Of a DNA stretch of 21,188 bases, positions 7,304-17,000 are shown piece after piece. The notes under the pieces were generated by a model that made no database searches, was not told where the DNA came from, and saw nothing but the letters and a program-made list of their open reading frames with translations. The stretch is from positions 1 through 21,188 of the forward strand of contig JANXMD010000432.1 in assembly GCA_025354845.1 (NCBI GenBank), read 5' to 3'. The stretch's first letter is position 1, and each line of letters opens with the position of its first letter. Made by a program: the position numbers and the translations under genes. This DNA is from Verrucomicrobiota bacterium (GTDB lineage: Bacteria > Verrucomicrobiota > Verrucomicrobiia > Limisphaerales > UBA9464).

Positions 7304-9274
7304 TCAGCGACTTTCCGTCACCGTTAGGAGCCCATTGGACGGAATGCCGTCGGTGATGGTCTGACGCGTTCCCGAGGGCCATTGAACCTCGATGCGTTCG
7401 GCTCGGCTCGCCGCATCCAGGCCGAAGTACAGCGGCATCGAACTTTGGGACAAATACCCCGATTTTCCATCGCAGGAGCGGGAGTACTCATGCCCACCGG
7501 CGAGCACGCGGACGCGCGCGCCGAGACCATCCCGGTTCGACTTCGTCCCCACCAGCTTCACCTGTAGGAAGTGCACCGGATGGCGCTGCGCCAGGTTGCT
7601 AATCAATACCTGTGGACGGTCATTCCACTCGTTGGTGATGACATCCAAATCCCCGTCGCCATCCAGATCGAAGGCCACCGAGGAACGCGAGCTAAGGGTA
7701 CCGATGACATCGATCAGCCCGGTCTTGCCGCGGGCGATGGGATGACGCCGATCCTCGCCGGAGGCATCCAGGGTGAAAAACACCTTCTCAGTCCGCTTGC
7801 CCGCGCGCGGTTCGACTCCGAGGACAAACTCGCTGTCCACGAAACGACGTCCCTGTTCATTCAAAAGCACCGAATTGATCGCGTAGCGAAGCGGATACCC
7901 CATGCCCGCCGTCACGATCACATCCTCATAGCCATCGGCGTTCAGATCGGCCACCGAAACACCCCACGGCCAATACGTCTCCAAGCCCATCGCAGCGGAA
8001 CTTTCCACGAAACGTCCCTGTCCCGTGTTCCGGAAGAACGCGTTTCCGAGAATGTTATGGGTCGCGGCTTGAACTTGGATCGCACTCCATTCAGTGGAGC
8101 ACCACGGATCACTCTTCAGCTTCTCAAAGCCGGCGCTAAAATCCCGTTCGCCCGCCTGTATTTGCCGTGAGGTCATGTCGGAATGCATGTCCGTCACGAG
8201 CAGGTCCATTTCGCCATCCAGATTGAAGTCGAAGAACTTTACCCCCATCGCACCCCACGGGGTCTTTGGAAAATACCGGTCCGATTTATCCACGAACCGC
8301 GTCCCGCCCTGATTTTCGTAAAGGCGATCTCGGCCCGACATACTCAGGACGTACAGATCCGGAAACCCATCGCCATTGACGTCACAGAACGTGGCGTCCC
8401 CGCTCCATCCCACGTGCTCCAACCCCATGGAGGCGGAGACGTCCTCGAATTTTCCCCCGCCCCGATTTTGATACAGCACGCTCTTCTCTCCCCGGTCGGG
8501 GAACATCCATCCAAGGAAGGCATCGGACCGGCCGAGGTAGGATCCGTCCTTGCCCTTTTCCCCGCGGGTGTAGGCGCCGACATTGCAGACAAAGAGATCG
8601 AGCAGACCGTCGTTGTTAAAATCGAACCAGACGGCCCCCGAACTGTGCCTCGGCTGCTTCACGGCGAGTCCCGACTCGGCGGTCACGTCGCGAAACACCC
8701 CGTTGCCCTCATTGTGAAAGAGCACGTTTCCCATTCGGACTGTGGTGACGAACAAATCCGGTCGCCCGTCGTTGTCGTAGTCGGCAAAGGACGCCGTCAC
8801 ACAGACCCGGTCCGCCACCGCGACCCCGGCCTTCATCGTGATCTCCTCGAAACGGCCCCCTCCCACGTTTCGCCACAACTGATTGCCGCCGCGTTGATCG
8901 ACGAAGTAAACGTCGAGCAAGCCGTCGCCATCGACATCCGCCACGGCGAGTCCGGTTCCATGATCGTAATGCACCGCCTTGTAGTTTTTGGAGGCGTCCT
9001 CCACGGGGTGCATCTGGAAACGGATGCCGCTCGCCTCCACACGATCCTCGAACGTGAAATCATGAAACACCGACCAACTCCGTGCCGCCTCGCGCTGCCG
9101 CGCCTCCTGCGCCGCGAGCAGAGGGAGGACGTTGGAATTCGTTCCCAGCGGATTGAAGGTCTGTCGCGAAACCGGGTCGGCCGCCTGTAGGCAGGTGGCC
9201 AGTAGGGACGACAGAAGAAGCGGGAAGATCCCGACCCCGAATTGATTTGGAATCGACGGTCGGAGGGTACTCAT
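7304..9274 (-). CDS. Secreted FG-GAP beta-propeller protein with C-terminal ASPIC/UnbV domain (CRTAC1-like), 656 aa
   Basis: A signal peptide (hydrophobic about 12-29, cleavage near LQA-AD at 31) is followed by seven calcium-binding FG-GAP/VCBS motifs of the form DxDxDGxxD: DVDGDGLLD, DYDNDGRPD, DFNNDGLLD, DVNGDGFPD, DFNLDGEMD, DLNADGYED and DLDGDGDLD. Seven motifs suggest one seven-bladed propeller. The last ~80 residues form an ASPIC/UnbV domain with NRDGLGARVRV, a Gly/Ser-rich loop and the closing VQWPSGTRQTI. Proteins of this type are exported and usually linked to surface binding or polysaccharide use in Verrucomicrobiota, Planctomycetes and Bacteroidetes; no enzymatic activity is known from the motifs. 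It is the last gene of a three-gene minus-strand operon, starting 12 bp after the FGE-fold lipoprotein stop. No strong Shine-Dalgarno is visible. Confidence 0.9.
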   Translation of the reverse strand: MSTLRPSIPNQFGVGIFPLLLSSLLATCLQAADPVSRQTFNPLGTNSNVLPLLAAQEARQREAARSWSVFHDFTFEDRVEASGIRFQMHPVEDASKNYKAVHYDHGTGLAVADVDGDGLLDVYFVDQRGGNQLWRNVGGGRFEEITMKAGVAVADRVCVTASFADYDNDGRPDLFVTTVRMGNVLFHNEGNGVFRDVTAESGLAVKQPRHSSGAVWFDFNNDGLLDLFVCNVGAYTRGEKGKDGSYLGRSDAFLGWMFPDRGEKSVLYQNRGGGKFEDVSASMGLEHVGWSGDATFCDVNGDGFPDLYVLSMSGRDRLYENQGGTRFVDKSDRYFPKTPWGAMGVKFFDFNLDGEMDLLVTDMHSDMTSRQIQAGERDFSAGFEKLKSDPWCSTEWSAIQVQAATHNILGNAFFRNTGQGRFVESSAAMGLETYWPWGVSVADLNADGYEDVIVTAGMGYPLRYAINSVLLNEQGRRFVDSEFVLGVEPRAGKRTEKVFFTLDASGEDRRHPIARGKTGLIDVIGTLSSRSSVAFDLDGDGDLDVITNEWNDRPQVLISNLAQRHPVHFLQVKLVGTKSNRDGLGARVRVLAGGHEYSRSCDGKSGYLSQSSMPLYFGLDAASRAERIEVQWPSGTRQTITDGIPSNGLLTVTESR

Positions 9275-9286
9275 GGACGGAAGGGA

Positions 9287-10093
9287 TTATCGAACAGGCG
9301 CCAGGACCACCCGGAATCCCACAAAATGAATTCCTGTTTGGGGTCCCATCATAAATCGACTCGAAGCGCCTCCAAACGGCAGGTCCTGATTCCAGCCGCC
9401 ACCTTTGAACACCTTGTACTTGTTCGTGGCGGGTCCCACCGGATCGGTCAGTGGCGCGGCGGGATAGGGTTCGAACCAATCCTGGCACCATTCCCAGACG
9501 TTTCCGTGCATGTCGTAGAGACCCCAGGCATTCGGCTCCTTCTGTCCCACGGGATGGGTGGCGGCGCCGCTGTTCTCTGCGGTCCAGGCAAAGCGGTCCC
9601 CCAGCGCCACCTCATTCCCAAAACTGAAACGGTTGGTGGATCCCGCCCGACAGGCGTACTCCCACTCCGCCTCGGTCGGGAGTCGGTACTCGTAGGTGTC
9701 CGTAAGCGTGCCATTCGCCCGCTCCTGCGAGGTAAGCCGCTTGCAATAGGCCGTGGCGGCTAGGAACGAAACCTTCTCCACCGGCAGCCTGGGATCCCCG
9801 GTGAAGTGGCTCGTGTTGGTCCCCATCACTGCGGTGAATTCCGCCTGCGTGACCTCGTATTTCCCCATCCAGAAATCGTGGGTGATGGTTACCGGAAACT
9901 TCAACCGCTGGAACGTGCCTCCGCGGATCGCCACCAGGTTGGTCCGAGGCACGAGTTTCGGAACGACGGCTCCCGTTTTCGCAGATTCCTGTCCGCCGCG
10001 ATCACAACCCGCGAAGAACCCCGCCAGACAGGCCAGGAGAAACATTCGGGAGACGACATTCATCCACATTGGAGAATCAGCGGGGCGTTTCAT
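9287..10093 (-). CDS. FGE-sulfatase-fold lipoprotein lacking the FGE cysteine pair, 268 aa
   Basis: The start is placed at 10093, where ATG overlaps the TGA of the upstream propeller gene as ATGA, indicating translational coupling. An ORF reading from 10174 would put 27 extra residues inside that gene. Residues 11-30 form a lipoprotein signal ending FAGC (C30). The FGE-sulfatase domain follows at about 50-268: AIRGGTFQRL, FWMGKYEVTQAEF, RLPTEAEWEYACRAG near 137-151, YDMHGNVWEWCQDWF near 193-207 and a closing FVGFRVVL. After the GGGW motif (231-234) the active-site cysteines of true formylglycine-generating enzymes are missing. The protein is therefore likely a non-canonical, possibly ligand-binding, member of the fold. 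It lies between two FG-GAP/UnbV genes and is a shorter relative of the lipoprotein at 4462-6042. Confidence 0.85.
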   Translation of the reverse strand: MKRPADSPMWMNVVSRMFLLACLAGFFAGCDRGGQESAKTGAVVPKLVPRTNLVAIRGGTFQRLKFPVTITHDFWMGKYEVTQAEFTAVMGTNTSHFTGDPRLPVEKVSFLAATAYCKRLTSQERANGTLTDTYEYRLPTEAEWEYACRAGSTNRFSFGNEVALGDRFAWTAENSGAATHPVGQKEPNAWGLYDMHGNVWEWCQDWFEPYPAAPLTDPVGPATNKYKVFKGGGWNQDLPFGGASSRFMMGPQTGIHFVGFRVVLAPVR

Positions 10094-13000
10094 TCCTGAT
10101 ACTGAAGAACTATCGAACGTTGTTCCGGCCGCACGGGGACCGTCTGCTGCTTTCCACCGGGCCAGCGGATCCACACCGCTTCTGGCGTGACACGCAGACC
10201 CAGAATCGGGGTCGCCGAGTCCTGCGACCAGTGGCCCGAGCCTGCTTGAAGACTCCGCACTGGCCCCGGATTCCCGCCAGCATAAAGAATCCGAATCTGG
10301 GCTCCAATCGCGTCCGGATTCGACTTCAGCCCCTTCACCATCACCCGCATCCCGGGCATGGCATGACGATTCGCGAACAACCGCGTTGCTCCACCGTTCT
10401 GCGTCACTGCCACATCGATTCTGCCATCCTGATCAAAGTCCGCCAGCGCGGCACCCCGTTGCTCGCCGTAAATGTGGATTCCGGTCACCGACGCATCCAC
10501 CGCCTCAAAGCTGCCGTCGCCGCGTCCCTTGAGCCACAACCCCTGTCCCGCATCGTCTCGTGTGATGTCCGTCGCCGTGCCGAAGAAGTTCTGCGTGCAA
10601 AACAGATCTTCAATACCGTCGCCATCCACATCGGCGACATTCACCGAAAACACCGGGGCCCACTGCGCTTCACGCGGCAGCGGAACTGGCTTGAAGGATT
10701 CGCCTTCATTGAGAAACACCATGGACGAGAACTCTGACGCCTCAACGTATGCCGCAGAATCATACGCCGACTTCAAAACATCGCGCGCCGACGCAGTCGA
10801 GAACGCCGCATGCGTTGGGAAATCAGTGGCGAGTCCGGGAAAACCCCGTTCCAACCACAGCCGGTCGTGAACCGGAAACCAGTTAGTCCCCGCGCCCCAG
10901 CATTCCAGGATTTGAACTCCGGCCCCCGACCACTCCCCATGGAACAATCGGAGCGGATGAGGACGATACAGTGCATAGACCGAATTCTGTCCCCAGTTAC
11001 CACAGGCGAGATCCATGCGGCCGTCGCCGTTGAAATCCCCCGCGACGATTCCTGTCCACCATCCCTTCAGTCCATCCAACTTCCACGCCTTCGTGGTCTC
11101 CTCAAAGTGATCGCCCCGATTGATGAAAATGCGGACCGGCCCCCACTCGGCGGTCAAGGCCAGATCCGGTTTCCCGTCCTGATTGAGATCCACAAAGGTG
11201 GCCCCTGTAACCAGTCCCACTTTGTTGAACGGTTCGCTCCATGCAGAGCTCCGAACGAGCCTGCCGCCTTGATTCAGCCAAATGGAGGACGAAACCGCCT
11301 CGGGATATCGGCCCGGTTCATGGCGTCCGGCCACAAACACATCGAGATCCCCATCACCGTCCACGTCCGCCAGGGCTACGGAGCCCAGCGCGGCCGTACC
11401 GGTCGGCAAGAGCGCAGGGGCGGTGGAATGGGTGTCGGTCGACGCGTACACCACCAGGCCTGGGATCACGTCCGGCAAGGCCTGAGGATTGGACATTGCC
11501 GCAAGCAGCGAGCGGCCGCCCACTCCATCCGACCATCCCACAACCGCAGACATTTCGCCCCGAGCGGGTGCGATCCCGGGAAACGGAGAAAATCCGCGGC
11601 CCTTCTGGTTTCGAAACACCGTCGGGCCGGTGCCGGCTCCAGCTCCCACGATCAAATCATCCCATCCATCACCATCCCAATCGAACCAACCGACTCCGGG
11701 TCCCTGATGTCCCAACCGTCTTGCCAGCGTGATCTGACGCGACCAGTCATCGAACCCTTCCTCCACATGGGTATGGGAAATCTGCGCGCTGAGATCTTCG
11801 AACCACGGCTCCTCGGCCTTGGATCCCGGAACCGGAGTCTCCACCGGATTGGAAGCCAGCGGCTCGTCGATTTCATACACCTGGTTCGCGAGCACTCCGG
11901 GGATCACGCTCAGCGCGCCACTTCGCCAGCGAACCTCGAGTGACAAGGATCCAGACGCACTAGGATTCGCGGCGAAGACGCGCACCGCCTCGCCACCGGA
12001 AAGATACCGCCCGCCGGCAATCATCTCCTGGCTTTGAACCACCGCCCCGCCCTTCAAGGTGATCCGCGCCCCGATTCCCGCGGTATTGGGAGAACGTCCC
12101 TTGAGCCGGACTTCAACGCGTCCGGCCGAGGCATCGTTGCGATACAACGAGGGGCCTTCGTTGAGATTGTTCACCACCAGGTCGAGATCCCCGTCGTTGT
12201 CCAAATCCGCCAACGCCATTCCAAAAGAGATTCCAGCGTGATTGAATCCCCAATCGGCCGACTTCGGCTCGAAGGATCCATCGCCGCGATTTCGAAAGGC
12301 CGCGTTCTGACTCCGCCAGTGGGGATGAAACTGCATGGAGCGCTTAAGCTGCGCATCGGTCCAACGTTTGGTCCGATCCTTGATTTGATTGTGGCTGTCC
12401 TGATTCATCACGTCGAATTCGAACCCATTGGTCATGAGCAGATCCTCATACCCGTCCAAATCCACATCGAGAGCCGCCACCGTCCAGGTCCAATCGGTCG
12501 CCGCCACCCCCGCCCACAATGCAGCCTCCACATAACTTCCGTCCGCGTGCCCAAACAACAGAGTGTTCCGATTGAACTGCGGACGTTCGAATACGCGCTC
12601 CACTTCCGAAAGGGTCGGACGATCGCGCATCAATTGCCGGAGACGGCGCGAGGGATCCCGGGCCAGCATGTCCACGACCATCACATCGTCATGCCCATCG
12701 CGGTCAAAATCCGCGATATCGACTCCCATCGAGGATCGACTCGTGTGGCGGATCTTCGTCGATGAAATCGCGCGAAATGTTCCCTTTCCCGTATTGATCC
12801 ATATTCGATCGGGAGAGGTGTTGTCGTTGCAGATATAGAGATCCGGAATTCCATCCCCGTTTAAATCTCGGAACATGACTGCGAGTCCCCAGTCGCGGAA
12901 TGGAGGAATCGGCTTGCCGTCCTCGTCCTGATAGGTGCCCGGCTCGTTTTCGATCGGTGTAAAATGCCCATTTCCATCATTGCGATAAAATCCGTGCACT

Positions 13001-13836
13001 TCGGGAAGCTCGCGAATCTTACCGTCTTGAAGCGCCTGGAATCGGCCCTTCCATCGAGGGGATCGGGTCGATTCGCCATTAATCTTCGCCACCTCCCAGG
13101 TGTCCCCATTGCGAGAGAGGGCGAACCGGGTCGTCGGATCAGCCAGATACATGGCATCGGTAAAATGCGTGCAATACAGATCCAAATCGCCGTCGCCATC
13201 GATGTCCGCGAATGCCATCGAGGTGGACGACGCTGTCCGTGAAAGGCCGGAATCCATCTTCTCGGTGAAGTGTCCCTTGCCGTCGTTTAGGAACAGGCGT
13301 GTTCCGGTTCCGATGCCGTTGATCAACAAATCGAGATCCCCGTCGCCATCCACGTCGGCAAAACAAACTCCGGAGGAAATCTGACCCGCGCATACCGCGG
13401 CTCCGGCATCCATTTCCTGAAAGCGCCATCCACCAAGATTCCGATACAATCGATTCTCCCCGTTCAGGCTCGCGAAGAACAGGTCCTGAAGCCCATCCCC
13501 ATCCACGTCGCCAATTGCCACACCCGCTCCGTTGTGGGCGACGGCATTGGTGAGATACGAGTCTCCAAGAAGGAGATTGGTGAAGATGATTCCCGCGGCA
13601 ACGGCTGGAATTTCGGAAAAGCCTGCTTTGGACGCCGGGAGTGCTGGAAGGCGCTGCGTTCGGAATCCCTTCCCTAAACTCCATTCGATGGGGGCCGAAT
13701 GCCCCTTCAGTGAAACAACACCAAGGAACGCCAGCAGAAGGATCCAACCGTTTGCAAACCGATGCACGCGCCGGACCCAACCACGAAGCCACTCCTCGGT
13801 CAATGCACCCAGGGATTTGCGGGACGCCGAACGCAT
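10090..13836 (-). CDS. Giant secreted double beta-propeller protein with two ASPIC/UnbV domains, 1248 aa
   Basis: A long basic N-terminal region and hydrophobic segment (about 29-43) form a signal peptide with probable cleavage at HSA-PI near 48. The mature protein is two successive copies of the same plan. Residues about 100-560 hold seven DxDxDGxxD calcium motifs (for example DVDGDGLQD, DLNGDGIPD, DLDNDGDLD), then an UnbV domain at about 570-660 (NTAGIGARITL). A second propeller with six such motifs (DWDGDGWDD to DFDQDGRID) covers about 680-1150, followed by a terminal UnbV domain (NPDAIGAQIRI, then a closing IRWPGGKQQTV). It is first in an operon with the FGE-fold lipoprotein (ATGA overlap) and the 656-aa propeller protein. 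Expected location is the periplasm or outer surface. No enzyme motif is seen. The start at 13836 is the only ATG before the signal; a GTG about 20 codons later is possible. Confidence 0.9.
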   Translation of the reverse strand: MRSASRKSLGALTEEWLRGWVRRVHRFANGWILLLAFLGVVSLKGHSAPIEWSLGKGFRTQRLPALPASKAGFSEIPAVAAGIIFTNLLLGDSYLTNAVAHNGAGVAIGDVDGDGLQDLFFASLNGENRLYRNLGGWRFQEMDAGAAVCAGQISSGVCFADVDGDGDLDLLINGIGTGTRLFLNDGKGHFTEKMDSGLSRTASSTSMAFADIDGDGDLDLYCTHFTDAMYLADPTTRFALSRNGDTWEVAKINGESTRSPRWKGRFQALQDGKIRELPEVHGFYRNDGNGHFTPIENEPGTYQDEDGKPIPPFRDWGLAVMFRDLNGDGIPDLYICNDNTSPDRIWINTGKGTFRAISSTKIRHTSRSSMGVDIADFDRDGHDDVMVVDMLARDPSRRLRQLMRDRPTLSEVERVFERPQFNRNTLLFGHADGSYVEAALWAGVAATDWTWTVAALDVDLDGYEDLLMTNGFEFDVMNQDSHNQIKDRTKRWTDAQLKRSMQFHPHWRSQNAAFRNRGDGSFEPKSADWGFNHAGISFGMALADLDNDGDLDLVVNNLNEGPSLYRNDASAGRVEVRLKGRSPNTAGIGARITLKGGAVVQSQEMIAGGRYLSGGEAVRVFAANPSASGSLSLEVRWRSGALSVIPGVLANQVYEIDEPLASNPVETPVPGSKAEEPWFEDLSAQISHTHVEEGFDDWSRQITLARRLGHQGPGVGWFDWDGDGWDDLIVGAGAGTGPTVFRNQKGRGFSPFPGIAPARGEMSAVVGWSDGVGGRSLLAAMSNPQALPDVIPGLVVYASTDTHSTAPALLPTGTAALGSVALADVDGDGDLDVFVAGRHEPGRYPEAVSSSIWLNQGGRLVRSSAWSEPFNKVGLVTGATFVDLNQDGKPDLALTAEWGPVRIFINRGDHFEETTKAWKLDGLKGWWTGIVAGDFNGDGRMDLACGNWGQNSVYALYRPHPLRLFHGEWSGAGVQILECWGAGTNWFPVHDRLWLERGFPGLATDFPTHAAFSTASARDVLKSAYDSAAYVEASEFSSMVFLNEGESFKPVPLPREAQWAPVFSVNVADVDGDGIEDLFCTQNFFGTATDITRDDAGQGLWLKGRGDGSFEAVDASVTGIHIYGEQRGAALADFDQDGRIDVAVTQNGGATRLFANRHAMPGMRVMVKGLKSNPDAIGAQIRILYAGGNPGPVRSLQAGSGHWSQDSATPILGLRVTPEAVWIRWPGGKQQTVPVRPEQRSIVLQYQE

Positions 13837-13939
13837 TGGGGCCGTTCAAGACACCGAAGTCGCACCGATGTCGGCATCGCTCCCGGGTGATCCACCGCGG
13901 AGGATCCGACCTTCAGACGGATGGAAGCCCCCTGCACAT

Positions 13940-13970
13940 GAAAAAGGGGCCGGTCCAGAGACCGACCCCT
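13940..13970 (-). terminator. Intrinsic terminator after the CBM9-like repeat gene
   Basis: Arms GGGGCCGGTC (13946-13955) and GACCGACCCC (13960-13969) pair over 10 bp with one mismatch around a 4-base loop. Read on the minus strand, the hairpin is followed by TTTTT (13945-13941). It lies about 43 bp past the stop at 14013, so it should separate the CBM9-like gene from the downstream propeller operon, whose promoter must then lie between 13837 and 13940. I found no clear promoter there. Confidence 0.82.
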
Positions 13971-14012
13971 TCGAAGGTAATCGCATCGATTCACGCGATG
14001 CGGAACACAGGA

Positions 14013-17000
14013 TCACTGGTAGGTAACCACTAGCTTCCCACCACTGATCTTGGTGCTGGTGATGGTCACCACCGGGGTGATGGTCAGGTAACCCTGAGCA
14101 CCGCTCGTCGGGAGGTCCGCCGTGATCGTCTTGGTGGAGGTGTTGACGACGATTCCGGTGAGCGCCGCACCAGTCAGCGGCGCGGGAGGTACTCCGACGA
14201 CTTTGAGGGAGCCCTTGTCGGGAGCCGTGCCCACGCGATACGCTTTGTAACCACCGTTGGTAAGGTCGTTGATGAGAACCTTGTCACCGGCAGGATTCAC
14301 GCTGAACAACTCGATGAACGCGTTGCCCGTGGTGCCCTGAAACAGGGTGCGGATCGGATAGATGCCTGCATCCTGAACGAAGAACTTAAACGTCGAGGAG
14401 GTGCCCTCGCCGAGAAGAGCGGCGTCGGTGACCTTGTTGATGAAGCCAGCCTGAGCGCGGAATCGTTCACCGGCACTGACGCCGAGCGTGACGACACCTG
14501 CCGGCAACTCCACGAACGAAATCACTTCGCCCGCGATGCCCTCGTCGGTACCGGAAACACCAGGGATGCCAGGCATCTGGTCGTCCGGCCCAAAGAAGCC
14601 GTTGTTATCACCCGCCTGTTGGCCGAAGTTCACAACACCGGAAACCTCATACTTGAAGCTCGACCCGACTTTAACACCAGCCCCCAGGGCGACGCCCGGA
14701 TCGTTCTGATTCGCGAGGTTCTGCATCAAGCCGCCGCCGGCGCTCACCAGGGTTCCTGCCAGAGCCGACTCCGCATCATCCAAGGAAGTGGATGCGATTT
14801 CGTCGTTCTGAAAGATCCGCCAGGTGAACCCAGACTTCGTCTTGTCCACACCAGTCGCCTGGTGCGCCACCGTCAGAGTGGCAACCGACGCGGCGATGAA
14901 GTTACCCGAGTCGGTGACCGTGTTGCCCAGCGTATCCTTCACGCTGATGGCGTAGCTGTGGTTTCCAGCCGCGAACGGAGCCGCAAGCGTGTAGGCAAAG
15001 TCCGTGGCATCTCCCGCCTTTGGCTTGGAGGTCAGAGTGACAACCTTGCCGTCGATGGTGAGCTTGGCGCTCGACACATTCACGAGCGAAGAGCCCTTGT
15101 CGTTCACACGGAACGAGAAGGAAACAATGCTCGGATTGATCGCGGAGAGGAACAACCGGTCATCCCCAGTCGCTGCGGTTCCGAGAGAGATGAGGGCCGT
15201 CTCCGTGGGAGACTTTCCAAACACGATGGCGTGAGCACCGAGGCCACCCCAACCGCGCTGTCCGGGAGTGGCTTGGTCGCCGTCATTGATCGCCATGCCC
15301 AAGCCAAACTTGGTGCCAAGGCTCAGCGGAGCCGTCAGACCGAGAGAGGCCGCCGGGAGCTTGATCTCATAGGTCGTCTTCTTGGTGGCGGCATCGCGGG
15401 TTATCTTGGCTTCGGTGCCACCGGGACCCGCTTCGTGCATCACGATCACATCCCCAATCGCGCCTTCCACACCCCCGAGTGCGTAGTTGTAGAGCGCGAC
15501 CTGCTGCTGACGATCCGCTGAGGCAATCATGAGCTGGATTGAGTCCCCATTCCACGCACTGTTGGCGGCGTTCTCATGATAATCGTCGGTGACGACAAAG
15601 CCGAAATAGACGTTGTCGGTGTCGTAAACCACTTGAACCGCCGACGTCTGATCATCCGGTCCGGTCCAGGTGCCACCGGCGTATTCCTCAAAGAGCACGT
15701 ACTTGCCGGTTCCGGTCGCGCCAGAGCCCTTGGGAACAGAGAACTTGGGATCTGAAAGCACCGGCACACCACCCCACTCGCTCAGGGAGCCATCGAGAAC
15801 GATGGGTTTGGCCATGGCGCTAGCGGTGTAGTTTTCCTTGCCCGGTTCGATGTCGTTGCGTTTGACGGAACTCAACGTGAACAGCGCCGTTTCAGACGGA
15901 GATTTTCCAAACACGATGGCGTGGGCTCCGAGACCACCCCAACCGCGCTGCCCAGGGGTCGCCTGGTCGCCGTCGTTAATGGCCATGCCGAGACCGAATT
16001 GAACGCCGCCCTCGAGTTTGTCGAGTCCGAGAGACGCCATCGGGAGCTTGATCTCGTAGGTCGTCTTCTTGGTGGTGGCATTGCGGGTGATCTTCGCCTC
16101 GGTTCCACCAGGACCCGCTTCGTGCATGACGATCACATCCCCGATGGCGCCTTCGACACCCCCCAGCGCGTAGTTGTACAACGCCACCTGCTGGCTGCGG
16201 TCCGCGCTGGCGATCATCAACTGGATAGAATCGCCGTTCCAGGCGCTGTTGGCAGCGTTCTCGTGATAGTCGTCGGTCACAACAAATCCGAAGTAAACGT
16301 TTTCGGCGTCGTAGATGACCTGAACAGCGGAGGTTTGATCATCCGGGCCAGTCCAGGTTCCGCCAGCGTACTCTTCGAACAGCACATAGGTTCCGTTGGG
16401 GCCGGAACCTTTCGGAATCGAGAATTTGGGATCGGCGAGAACGGGCACTCCGGACCACTCGCTCAAATCGCCATCAAGCGTCACTGGACGGGGAGCGGGA
16501 ACCACGGTGTAGAACTCCTTGCCTGGTTCGATGTCGTTTTTCTTTTGGAGTGTAATCAGGGCCGTTTCACTCGGGCTCTTTCCGAAGACGATCGCGTGAG
16601 CGCCCAAGCCACCCCAACCGCGCTGACCGGGGGTTGCCTCGTCGCCGTCGTTGATCGCCATGCCAAGGCCGAATTGAACGCCACCTTCGAGCTTGGCGAG
16701 TCCAAGAGATGCCTTCGGAAGCTTGATTTCGTAGGTGGTCTTCTTGGTCGTCCCGTTGCGAGTAATCTTCGCCTCGGTTCCACCGGGACCCGCCTCGTGC
16801 ATTACAATGACGTCACCGATTGCACCCTCGACGCCACCAAGCGCGTAGTTGTAGAGGGCGACCTGCTGGGAACGGTCTCCGTTGGCGATCATCAACTGGA
16901 TGGAATCGCCATTCCACGCACTGTTTGCAGCGTTTTCGTGATAGTCATCGGTCACGACGAAGCCGAAATAGACGTTCTCGGCGTCGTAAACGATCTGCAC

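Noticed and set aside
7290..7307. CTGAAA/TTTCAG hairpin between the convergent beta-helix and UnbV genes
   Set aside because: Only 6 AT-rich base pairs, no T-run on either side, and it overlaps the UnbV stop codon; too weak to call a bidirectional terminator.
8183..9190. Plus-strand open frames opposite the propeller genes (also 10810-11943 and 12034-12765)
   Set aside because: They are antisense reflections of repeated DxDGD codons and show no domain or signal.
10094..10174. Longer start for the second FGE-fold lipoprotein at 10174
   Set aside because: The added 27 residues lie inside the upstream propeller gene and spoil the lipoprotein signal; the ATGA overlap start at 10093 is preferred.
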